A DNA stretch of 64,000 nt from SHVO01 sp041905525 (GTDB taxonomy: Bacteria; Pseudomonadota; Alphaproteobacteria; Rhodospirillales; Rhodospirillaceae): positions 1 to 64,000 of the forward strand of contig JAYRKY010000017.1 in assembly GCA_041905525.1 (NCBI GenBank), written 5' to 3'. Positions within the stretch are counted from its first letter, which is position 1; each line of letters opens with the position of its first letter. The notes under the pieces were generated by a model that was not told the DNA's origin, searched no databases, and saw nothing but the letters and a program-made list of their open reading frames with translations. Made by a program: the position numbers and the translations under genes. Positions 1 through 7,741 of this stretch are shown one piece after another.

Positions 1-1
1 C

Positions 2-187
2 AAACTGCATCTGGAGGTTGACGACGCGACCCTCGCCGAACGGCGCCGGGCGTGGACTCCTCCCGCGTCGCCGGCGCGCGGTTACGTCAAACTCTACGTC
101 GATCACGTCATGGGCGCCGAGAAGGGCGCCGATCTTGATTTCCTTGTGGGGAAGAGCGGCTCTTCGCCCGGTCGCGACTCACATTAG
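2..187 (+). CDS. IlvD/Edd-family dehydratase, C-terminal fragment
   Basis: Reading from base 2 gives 61 residues and a TAG stop, so the gene starts before the window. The fragment contains WTPP followed by RGYVKLYVDHVMGAEKGADL and DFLVG. This is the end of the small C-terminal domain of IlvD/Edd enzymes, which dehydrate dihydroxy-acids or sugar acids using an Fe-S cluster. The RGY..LY.DHV..A..G.D.DFL ending resembles the sugar-acid (arabonate/xylonate) branch more than the ilvD at 59856, whose tail differs. Substrate cannot be set from this piece. It precedes cluster A on the same strand with a 205-bp gap, and I see no clear terminator between them. Confidence 0.8.
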   Translation, partial: KLHLEVDDATLAERRRAWTPPASPARGYVKLYVDHVMGAEKGADLDFLVGKSGSSPGRDSH

Positions 188-392
188 ATATCAGCGCGTT
201 AGGAATATCGGCGGCGGGTTCCGGCCGCTGGATCGGCTGGCAGACCTGCGCGGACGGCGTCGGGCGTCTGTGATAGAATATCTAAAGTAGATCATACGGC
301 GTTTGCATTGAGGGGTGGCCTGGGTCGCGTTCTTCTCCAGGCTGAGGGGTCTTCTGCGTCGTATGACCCGAATGCTTTGAAATCAGGGTCTT

Positions 393-2120
393 ATGAAAGA
401 AGTTGGACGTCCTGCGTACTTCCGCCGAACCGCCGCTCGGGCCGCGGGCCTCATGCTCGGCGCCGTCCTCGCAGGCTGCAGCGTTTCTGAATCGAGCAAT
501 GCGCCGGCTGGCGCGCAGCTTTCAGCTCTCCCACCCGGGATCTCGGCGAGTTCGCCCGCCCAGCGCCGCCTGATTACCGAACAGCAGTATCTCAACACCG
601 TCGCCAACATCTTCGGGAACGATATTGAAGTCATCGCCCAGTTCGCGCCCATGCAGCGCACCGACGGACTGCTTGCGCTCGGGGCGTCGAAGGCCGGCGT
701 GCCCTCGGGCGAACTGCAAAAATTCATGCGGGCCGCGCGTCAGGTTGCCGCGCAAATCGTCGACAACGGCAATCTTGAACTCCGCCTCGCGTCCCATCGC
801 GATGCCTTAATGCCCTGTAAGCCTGCCGCGGCGGACAAGCCGGACGCGGCGTGCGCCGAGATGTTCCTGCGGTCGACGGGGCGCCTGCTGTATCGCCGCC
901 CGCTCACCGAAGACCGTCTGAAACAAATGGTAGCGGAAGCGGGGAAGGCGACCACGCAGCTGCATGATTTCTACGCTGGGATTTCGACGGTCGTGGAGGG
1001 GATGCTTATTAGCCCCGAAGTGTTGTTCATCGAAGACCGCACCGAACCGGACCCCGAGCATCCGGGCCGTGAGCGTCTCGACGCCTATTCATACGCGTCG
1101 CGTCTCAGCTTCTTCCTTTGGAACGCGGCGCCGGACGACAAGGTTCTCAAGGCCGCGGAAAGCGGCGAACTGAATACCGCGAAGGGCCGCGCGCGCGTGG
1201 TTGACATGATGCTGGCGAGCCCACGCCTCGAAGGCGGCGTGCGGGGGTTCTTCGACGACATGCTCGGCTTCGACTCTTTTGCAAACCTCGCGAAAGATCC
1301 CACCGCTTATCCGCTGGAAACCGGCGCGACACTGGCGGATGCGCGCGAGCAAACGCTGCGGACGATCTTCGACCATCTGGTCACGAAGAAGCTCGACTAC
1401 CGCGACCTTTTCACCACCCGCACGACCTTTATGTCGCCGGCTTTGGGACCGATCTACCGCGTGCCGACAACGCCGGGATGGTCCGAGTATCAATTTCCCG
1501 CCAATAGCCCGCGGGTCGGTCTCCTGACGCAGGTCAGCTTCCTTGCCCAGCATGCGCACCCGGCGCGCAGCTCGCCGACCCGGCGCGGCAAGGCCTTGCG
1601 CGAGCTGTTGCTATGCCAGCCGGTCCCGTTGCCTCCGCCCAACGTCGATTTCTCGGCGCTCGAAAATCCGGCGGCGGCGCATCGGACGCAGCGCGACCGC
1701 GTGAATTTCCACCTGCAGAATCCCGTCTGCGCTGGCTGCCACAAGATCACGGATCCCATCGGCCTCGCCCTGGAGAACTTCGACGGCGCCGGAATCTACC
1801 GGCGTCTGGAGAAGGGGGCGGAGATCGATGCCAGCGGCGCCCTCGACGGGAAAGGGTTCACGGATATTCAAGGGCTCGCACTGGCGGTCCGGAATCATCC
1901 ATCGTTGCCGGGCTGTTTAGTGCGGCGCGTCTATAGCTATGGCACCGGCACGGCCATCGACGCGCAGGATAAGCCGCTCGTCGATTTCTTGACGGCTGAG
2001 TTCGCAAGGCACGAGTACCGCTATACCGATCTCCTGCGCGCGATCGTGCTCAGCCCGGTATTTTACGAAATAACTCCACCAGCGCCGGCCGAGCAAAAGT
2101 CGGCGTCGGCTGCGAACTAA
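393..2120 (+). CDS. DUF1592/DUF1588/DUF1585 exported lipoprotein with CxxCH motif (cluster A)
   Basis: The 575-residue product begins with a signal peptide ending in the lipobox LAGC, so it is probably a lipidated envelope protein. In order it shows a DUF1587-like N-terminal part (QYLNTVANIFGNDIE), DUF1592 (SYASRLSFFLWNAAPDD), DUF1588 (HPARSSPTRRGKALRELLLC and then C446-A-G-C449-H450 before KITDPIGLALENFDGAG), and DUF1585 (LVRRVYSYGTG, LLRAIVLSPVFYEI). These domains are typical of planctomycete and myxobacterial surface proteins and have no established reaction. CAGCH is a c-type haem attachment motif, so a redox role is an inference. It is followed after 15 bp by the DUF1552 gene. The paralogue at 7742 has the same architecture. 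Confidence 0.88.
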   Translation: MKEVGRPAYFRRTAARAAGLMLGAVLAGCSVSESSNAPAGAQLSALPPGISASSPAQRRLITEQQYLNTVANIFGNDIEVIAQFAPMQRTDGLLALGASKAGVPSGELQKFMRAARQVAAQIVDNGNLELRLASHRDALMPCKPAAADKPDAACAEMFLRSTGRLLYRRPLTEDRLKQMVAEAGKATTQLHDFYAGISTVVEGMLISPEVLFIEDRTEPDPEHPGRERLDAYSYASRLSFFLWNAAPDDKVLKAAESGELNTAKGRARVVDMMLASPRLEGGVRGFFDDMLGFDSFANLAKDPTAYPLETGATLADAREQTLRTIFDHLVTKKLDYRDLFTTRTTFMSPALGPIYRVPTTPGWSEYQFPANSPRVGLLTQVSFLAQHAHPARSSPTRRGKALRELLLCQPVPLPPPNVDFSALENPAAAHRTQRDRVNFHLQNPVCAGCHKITDPIGLALENFDGAGIYRRLEKGAEIDASGALDGKGFTDIQGLALAVRNHPSLPGCLVRRVYSYGTGTAIDAQDKPLVDFLTAEFARHEYRYTDLLRAIVLSPVFYEITPPAPAEQKSASAAN

Positions 2121-2135
2121 GGCGAGGAGACTCTT

Positions 2136-3473
2136 ATGAACGCTTTCAATCGGCGCCGAGTTCTGAAGGGCATGTTGAGCGGGACGGCGGTCGGCGTCGG
2201 ACTCCCGCTCCTGAACCTGTTTTTGAACGGGAACGGGAATGCCCTCGCGGATGGTTCACCGATGCCGGTGCGGTTCGGCACCTGGGTGTGGGGTCTCGGT
2301 ATGAACGACGCCATCTTCACGCCCAAGAAGGTCGGCGCGAATTTTGATCTCCCCGAGGAAATCCAGGCTCTGGCCCCGGTTCAGAAACACATCAACCTGT
2401 TCACGCGCTTCAACACCTTCAAGGATGCGGCGCCCTTGATGTGTCATCATACGGGGTGGGTGATCTTGAGAACGGGCATGGCGCCGACCCTCGCGCAGGT
2501 CCGCCCGGGTGAAACCATAGACGTCACGGTCGCGAAGAAGATCGGCAACGCGACGCGCTTCCAAACCTTGAGCGCGACCGCAACCGGCGACGTGCGCGAT
2601 TCCTATAGTTATGAGAGCGCGAATTCCGTGAACGCGCCGGAATTCTCTCCCATCCGCTTCTATCAAAACCTTTTCGGCGCCGACTATCAGGACCCCAATG
2701 CGGCGGAGTTCAAACCAAACCCGCGGGCCATGGTTCGCAAAAGCGTTTTGTCAGGTGTGATCGACGAGACCAATTCGCTGATGAAGCGCGCCGGAGCCGA
2801 GGATAAGGAACGCCTCGACCAGTACTTCACCAGCCTGCGCGATCTTGAAAAGCAGTTTGATCTTCAGCTGACGAAACCGAAGCCGCTCGAGGCATGCACG
2901 CGCGTCAGCGACGTCAAGGGTGAGCCGAGCGCGGGGCTCGACACCGTCAAGGTGGGGGATCGCCACAAGGTCATGACCAAGCTGATGACCATGGCGGTGG
3001 CTTGCGACCAGACCCGCGTGTTCAACATGGCCTACGCCGGCGAGACGGCCGCCACCACCAAGGCTGGATACGAAAAGCCGCACCACACGGCCACGCACGA
3101 GGAACCGACGGATCCCAAGCTCGGCTATCAAATCGAGGTGTCCTGGTTCACCCGGCGCGCCATGGAGAATTGGGCCGAATTCGTCGCCGCGTTTGCGGCG
3201 GTGAAGGAAGGCGACAGGTCGCTCTTGGACAATTGCTTGATCTACGCGATGTCGGACATTTCGTACGCGAAGATCCATTCGCTCGACAACATTCCCATGT
3301 TCACCGCCGGCACCGCCGGCGGGAAGGTCAAAACCGGGTTGCACGTGCAGGGGAATGGTGAAGCGGGAACGCGGCTTGGATACACCATGATGAAGGTCCT
3401 GGGGCTCGACATCCCGTCATGGGGAACGCTGAGCAATACGACCTCGAAAGAAATCGGCGAAATTCTCGTCTAG
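2136..3473 (+). CDS. DUF1552 Tat-type exported protein (cluster A)
   Basis: 445 residues. The N-terminus NRRRVLKGMLSG followed by a hydrophobic stretch (VGVGLPLLNLFL) is a twin-arginine-type signal, implying export of a folded protein. The body matches DUF1552, with landmarks RFGTWVWGLGMNDAIF, PNPRAMVRKSVL, LDQYFTSLRDLEKQF, ACDQTRVFNMAYAG and KPHHTATHEEPTD. DUF1552 genes are commonly found beside DUF1592/1588 genes, as here, but no biochemical function is established. The start is supported by GGAG upstream of the ATG. It sits between the CxxCH lipoprotein and the PF03640-like gene (9-bp gap), so the three are very likely one operon. The paralogue is at 9538. Confidence 0.88.
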   Translation: MNAFNRRRVLKGMLSGTAVGVGLPLLNLFLNGNGNALADGSPMPVRFGTWVWGLGMNDAIFTPKKVGANFDLPEEIQALAPVQKHINLFTRFNTFKDAAPLMCHHTGWVILRTGMAPTLAQVRPGETIDVTVAKKIGNATRFQTLSATATGDVRDSYSYESANSVNAPEFSPIRFYQNLFGADYQDPNAAEFKPNPRAMVRKSVLSGVIDETNSLMKRAGAEDKERLDQYFTSLRDLEKQFDLQLTKPKPLEACTRVSDVKGEPSAGLDTVKVGDRHKVMTKLMTMAVACDQTRVFNMAYAGETAATTKAGYEKPHHTATHEEPTDPKLGYQIEVSWFTRRAMENWAEFVAAFAAVKEGDRSLLDNCLIYAMSDISYAKIHSLDNIPMFTAGTAGGKVKTGLHVQGNGEAGTRLGYTMMKVLGLDIPSWGTLSNTTSKEIGEILV

Positions 3474-3482
3474 GAGCCGGCG

Positions 3483-4871
3483 ATGCGGTTAACTTTAATC
3501 TTGGCGGGCGCGGCGATGCTGCTCGCGCCGTTTGCCAATGCGGCCGACAAGTCGCTCAAGGAAGACTATGCGCGTGTGCCGATGCCGCCGGGCTTTCAGG
3601 TGATCAACACCGAGCTCGAAGGGAACGTCTTTGCGGATGCAAAGGGGCGAACGCTCTACAAATGGATTTACAAGCCCGCCCGCGTCGGTGCCTCCGGCGA
3701 TCCGCGCGGCAAGTCCACCTGCACAGGCCAAGTCTTTACGATGGAAGGCGGGCATATGAGCCCGTACCCGCCCGATCTGCGCTTGCCCGACGCTGACTCG
3801 CGGCCGAGCTGTGTCGACATGTGGCCCCCGGTCCTCGCGGACGAAAACGCTAAGCCGGTCGGCGCCTGGAGCCTCATTATGCGCGAGGACGGAAACAAGC
3901 AGTGGGCTTACGACGAACAGCCGCTGTATACCGCCGCGCTCGACCGCATGCCGGGCGATACGATCGGCGGAACGAACCGCGATATGTCCGAGGGCGTGAG
4001 TGCGCGCCCCGCGGTCCGCCATCCTGTCGGACCGCCGCCGGCTGTTCCGCCGGGGTTCGATGTTATCTCGACCGTCAACGGCCGATTGCTCGTCACCGCC
4101 ACAGTGAATGCGTCCGTATACACCTTCGAGAAGGATACCGCCGCGAAATCCAACTGTGTCGCCGAGTGTCTCCGCGAGTGGACCCCGATGTTGGCGCCCG
4201 AATTCGCAAAGACCTTTGGCGAGTGGAGCCTCGTTGAGCGTTCGCCTAGCGTGCGTCAATGGGCCTTCCGGGGCAAGCCGCTCTACACCCACGTCGCGGA
4301 CATGCCGTTCCGCAGCTATCGCGGGCGCAGCGTCGACGGCAGCGACGTGCCGGGCTGGAGCCTCGTCTACGCCCAACGCGCGCCTGAAGTCCCGAGCGAC
4401 CTTCGGCGGCAGGTGACGCCCGGCGGCGAGGTTCTCGCCGACCGACGCGGCCATACGATCTATGTTTATTTTTGTCACGACGATGCCGACGATCAGTTGA
4501 TTTGCGATCACCCGGACACGCCGCAGGATTATCGCATCGCCGTTTGCGGCGGCGGCGACGCGGAGCGTTGTGCGCGGCGCTTCCCCATGGTGCTTGCTTC
4601 AGCCGGAGCGAAAAGCGATAGCCGCGCCTACAGCATTATGGAAATCAACCGGTTGACCGGTAAATTCGCGCAGACGGGCGACAAGGATGCGCTGCGGGTG
4701 TGGGCCTACCGCGATCGTCCCCTGTACGTCTTTGACGGCGAGCCTGCGCCTGCCGTCGCCGACCGGCAGCCCGGCGATATCGAAGCCGACGGCCTCGGCG
4801 AGCACCGGGCCCAACGCCACGGTTTCACCGCGTTCTGGCTGCGCGACGATTTCTACGGCCGCGCCAATTGA
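3483..4871 (+). CDS. Secreted triple-repeat protein, COG4315/PF03640-like (cluster A)
   Basis: 462 residues with a short signal peptide (AAMLLAPFANAA). Three divergent copies of the secreted repeat (Lipoprotein_15, PF03640) can be seen. Each ends in a W-A-aromatic-x-x-x-P-L-Y block: KQWAYDEQPLYT, RQWAFRGKPLYT and RVWAYRDRPLYV. Each is preceded by a Y-x-aromatic strand (TLYKW, VYTFEKD, IYVYF). Cysteine pairs such as SNCVAECLREWTP suggest disulfides or a redox or metal site. The family has no established function. AGGAG lies just upstream of the ATG. The gene is followed by the unknown exported protein at 4889. The paralogue at 10939 keeps all three repeats. Confidence 0.82.
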   Translation: MRLTLILAGAAMLLAPFANAADKSLKEDYARVPMPPGFQVINTELEGNVFADAKGRTLYKWIYKPARVGASGDPRGKSTCTGQVFTMEGGHMSPYPPDLRLPDADSRPSCVDMWPPVLADENAKPVGAWSLIMREDGNKQWAYDEQPLYTAALDRMPGDTIGGTNRDMSEGVSARPAVRHPVGPPPAVPPGFDVISTVNGRLLVTATVNASVYTFEKDTAAKSNCVAECLREWTPMLAPEFAKTFGEWSLVERSPSVRQWAFRGKPLYTHVADMPFRSYRGRSVDGSDVPGWSLVYAQRAPEVPSDLRRQVTPGGEVLADRRGHTIYVYFCHDDADDQLICDHPDTPQDYRIAVCGGGDAERCARRFPMVLASAGAKSDSRAYSIMEINRLTGKFAQTGDKDALRVWAYRDRPLYVFDGEPAPAVADRQPGDIEADGLGEHRAQRHGFTAFWLRDDFYGRAN

Positions 4872-4888
4872 GCCACAAGGAGACAGTC

Positions 4889-6004
4889 ATGACTCATATT
4901 CTTGCTCGCGCCTTGCGCTCAAGTCTTCTCGCCGGAGCCGCCGCGCTCGTTTCCACCGCCGCGGTCGCTGCCGAAGACTATGCGCCTGAGAATGGCACCA
5001 TCGGTTACATCGTCACCGACTTTGAGTGGCAGGTCTATTTGACCGCCGACAACAAGGAAGAGTGCGCCAACGGACTCAACCCTTGGGGGCCGCGTGAACA
5101 GTTCAAGGCGCTGTACCCGAACGGCGGTTCCGTGCGTGATACGCACATGGCGTTCGAGATCGCGGGATGGTTCCCCGACGCGGACACAGCCGACAAATTC
5201 CCGTTCTATGAAGTCACGGGCAAGAAGTCCTACGGGCTGAACCTCGACGCTAAAGTCGATGCGAATGACTTCGTATCACCCGATGGCAAAGTCCAAGGCA
5301 TCGACAACGAGTTGTACCGGGTCATCGGTTGCATCGTGAATCTCCGTCCGCCCGAGGGCGCGACGGCCTTTTACGCCAACAAGGCCGTCATGGAAGAGCG
5401 CTGGAACCGTGTGCTGCTTGAACTGACCAACGTCGAAAGCCTGACAAACGACGACAGCGTCGATGTCACGATGTATCGCGGCTTGGATAACCTCCTGACG
5501 GACGCCACCGGCAGTAAGTATCTGCCCGGCGGATCGATGCGCATCGACACAAAGTGGGGCAACAAGTACGTCCAGCACTTCAAGGGCAAGATCGTCGACG
5601 GCACGCTCATCACCGAGCCCGTGCCCTACACGGTCGTGCCGTGGTCATCCTTCCAGTTGCCCACGGAACAGAAATTCCACGACATGCGCATGCAGATCAA
5701 ATTGCAGCCCGATAGCGCCATCGGGATCATGGCCGGGTACGTGGATGTCGAAAATTGGTACTGGCAAACGGTGAAGTCGGAATCGACTCACCATCAGAGC
5801 TACGGTCAGTCGACCCCGTCATCGATTTATAAAATCCTGCGCAAACGCGCCGACGCTTATCCCGACCCCAAGACCGGAAGGAACACCGCGATCTCGGCGT
5901 CGCTACAGGCGAAGCTTGTTCAGACCTTCATCATTCATCCACCGGGCGGCCCGGTGGCGATGCTGCCCACATCCCAGCCGCAGCGCGCGGGCGCCGAGCG
6001 CTAA
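4889..6004 (+). CDS. Exported protein of unrecognised ~370-residue family, copy 1 (cluster A)
   Basis: 371 residues from the ATG at 4889, chosen because AAGGAGA lies 6 bp upstream and the signal peptide (LLAGAAALVSTAAVAAEDY) follows directly. I do not recognise the family. Conserved blocks shared with the copies at 12328 and 13523 are NGTIGY, GPREQFKALYPNGG, a D/N-rich segment NLDAKVDANDFVSPDG, DNELYRVIGC, THHQSYG and SLQAKLVQTFI. The D-x-D-x-x-x-D spacing looks like an EF-hand-type calcium loop, which is inference. This copy is the most divergent of the three, and NPWG replaces the FNEG of the others. The stop overlaps the convergent oxygenase gene by 4 bp. Confidence 0.8.
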   Translation: MTHILARALRSSLLAGAAALVSTAAVAAEDYAPENGTIGYIVTDFEWQVYLTADNKEECANGLNPWGPREQFKALYPNGGSVRDTHMAFEIAGWFPDADTADKFPFYEVTGKKSYGLNLDAKVDANDFVSPDGKVQGIDNELYRVIGCIVNLRPPEGATAFYANKAVMEERWNRVLLELTNVESLTNDDSVDVTMYRGLDNLLTDATGSKYLPGGSMRIDTKWGNKYVQHFKGKIVDGTLITEPVPYTVVPWSSFQLPTEQKFHDMRMQIKLQPDSAIGIMAGYVDVENWYWQTVKSESTHHQSYGQSTPSSIYKILRKRADAYPDPKTGRNTAISASLQAKLVQTFIIHPPGGPVAMLPTSQPQRAGAER

Positions 6005-7365
6005 AGAGGAATTACGTCGAAGGCGAAGGAGATGCGCCGCTTATCGCTGCGGAGCGGGCGCGTATGGTGCCAAAAGTAGGACGGGAACGTTAGCAGCGTT
6101 CCCGCCTCTGGCCGCGCCAGGAACGTCGGCATTTTCGTCGTCGGCTTGTTCCACCGCTCATCGCCGCGCCCGAACTCGATCCAGCCGCTGCGCTGAGGAT
6201 CGTTCTCCGTGATGTCGTCGGGAACCTCCACGTAGTAGACGCCCGAGAGCCACCCATGCGGATGGAAGTGCGGCGCTTGATGCCCTTTCTCGCGGATGAT
6301 CACGCCCCAGGAGTACAGGCGGAACGCATCGGGCGCAGCCTTGTCGAACGGGTGTGACGGAGCCCGGCGTGCGGCATCGGCCCGCCGCTGAACGGCCGCG
6401 GTCAACATCGCGTTCAGGGACCGGATCGCCGGCGACGTGCTGAACCCGATGTCATCGGTTTGGTATCCGAAACGCGTCGTATTCCGCTCGTACGCCAGCG
6501 TCGGTTCGGCGGAAATCTCGCGCGCGAGCGCGGCGTTAAAGTCCGCCTGATCCTTGTAGCCTGCTGGCACGGCCAGCCGTTCACGCGCGACCAGTTTGTC
6601 GTACGCGGTGAACGGCGCGAGTTCATCCTGACGCCCCAGTTCTCCCAAGGCGATATACTTGTAGGCGAGGGATGTAGTGTGGTTGGGCTTTCCCGCGAGC
6701 AGTTTTTCCGCGTGCGCCACGGCGCCCGCATAGTCGCGCGCTTCCATAAGCGCGGGCATCAGATTGTTCGCGGGCCCGAAGTCTTCCGGATCGAATTCGT
6801 ATCCCTTGCGGTAAGCCGCGGCGGCCTCGTGCGCATTGTGAAGACGCTGCCAAACCAGTCCCAAAAGGAACCAGGCTCCCCATCGGCCCGCCTCTGCGGC
6901 CTTCGTCAGGGGGGCAACGGCCTCTTGCGCGCGTCCGGCGGCGAGCAGGGCTGTACCCTGAATGATGGCGGCATAGGATGACGCCGGCGCCAGCGCGCGC
7001 GCTTGATTGGCCAGCGCGAGCGCGTCAGCCGAGGCGCCCCGGCTCAGCGCGAGCCGTGCGTGCCCGAGGAGGACCTGGGCGCGTTCGCTCTGCCCCGTAA
7101 TGCTTTTGAGAAACTCAAGCGCCCGGTCGTCTTGCTGGTAATTGATATGAAGATCCGCGCGCTTGAGCGCGGGTGACGCCCACTCCTCGCCGACGGCGCT
7201 GGGTCGGGCAAGGGCGAGGGGCCAATAGGCTCGCAACTGGCGAAGGGGGCGCAGGGCGGCGGCGCGTTCGTAATACGCGTCGGCTTCTCCGAGGCGTCCC
7301 GCCTTGTAAGCGGCCCACCCCAGATCAAGGAGTTGTTCGGCAGTTTCGCCAGAGACGTGCGTCAT
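6001..7365 (-). CDS. TPR protein with 2OG-Fe(II) oxygenase domain (PF13759-like)
   Basis: 454 residues if started at the ATG at 7365. An upstream in-frame ATG at 7440 would add 25 low-complexity residues, and neither start has a strong ribosome-binding site. The N-terminal ~300 residues are tetratricopeptide repeats (LLDLGWAAYKAGRLGEADAY, AYRKGYEFDPEDFGPANNL). The C-terminal ~180 residues match the putative 2OG-Fe(II) oxygenase family: SWGVIIREKGHQAPHFHPHG with SGVYYVEVP, and FWHHTRP with RRISFAFDV. HFHPHG and HHTRP hold the likely iron-binding histidines, and the R of RRIS is the likely 2-oxoglutarate contact. Such enzymes are thought to hydroxylate proteins or small molecules. It lies between clusters A and B on the opposite strand and has no signal peptide. 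Confidence 0.82.
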   Translation of the reverse strand: MTHVSGETAEQLLDLGWAAYKAGRLGEADAYYERAAALRPLRQLRAYWPLALARPSAVGEEWASPALKRADLHINYQQDDRALEFLKSITGQSERAQVLLGHARLALSRGASADALALANQARALAPASSYAAIIQGTALLAAGRAQEAVAPLTKAAEAGRWGAWFLLGLVWQRLHNAHEAAAAYRKGYEFDPEDFGPANNLMPALMEARDYAGAVAHAEKLLAGKPNHTTSLAYKYIALGELGRQDELAPFTAYDKLVARERLAVPAGYKDQADFNAALAREISAEPTLAYERNTTRFGYQTDDIGFSTSPAIRSLNAMLTAAVQRRADAARRAPSHPFDKAAPDAFRLYSWGVIIREKGHQAPHFHPHGWLSGVYYVEVPDDITENDPQRSGWIEFGRGDERWNKPTTKMPTFLARPEAGTLLTFPSYFWHHTRPLRSDKRRISFAFDVIPL

Positions 7366-7741
7366 TTGCTGATCCGAGTCGAGTAAGTCGCGGTGCTGTA
7401 GGGCATGCCCTTCGCCTCCGCAATGGCGCGCTCGCGTCAAAGTGACGGCGGGGTTGACGCGGGAATTTATTGATAGCGAATCGAAAAGACTGGCTGAAAC
7501 TGCCCAAAATTCGAGCGAAAACGGGTTTGCTGCGTTGCAGCATCGAGAGAAGTTAGCGACCTAAACCGTTGGCGGACAAAGTCTGTTTCTAAAAACGCCG
7601 TGAAGGCGAGGGCTGGGTAGCGTATATTTATAAGCGATACTGCGAGGAGTGGACTCACGGTGAACGCCGGGGTCCCGTCGTGCTGTCCCCGTGGACGAAG
7701 AGGTCCGCGGTTTCACGCCGTGTTCATCGGCGCGGAAAAGG
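7366..7741. other. Divergent intergenic region before cluster B
   Basis: This gap separates the leftward oxygenase gene from cluster B and must hold promoters for both. An AT-rich stretch at 7623-7633 (TATATTTATAA) could be a -10 region, but I see no convincing -35 box. Downstream, 7659-7719 can fold as a three-way junction: GGTGA with TCAC(G)CC, CGGGG/CCCCG, and GGAC-GAAGAG-GTCC. With only one copy and high GC the fold is weakly supported. No gene is seen here. Confidence 0.4.
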
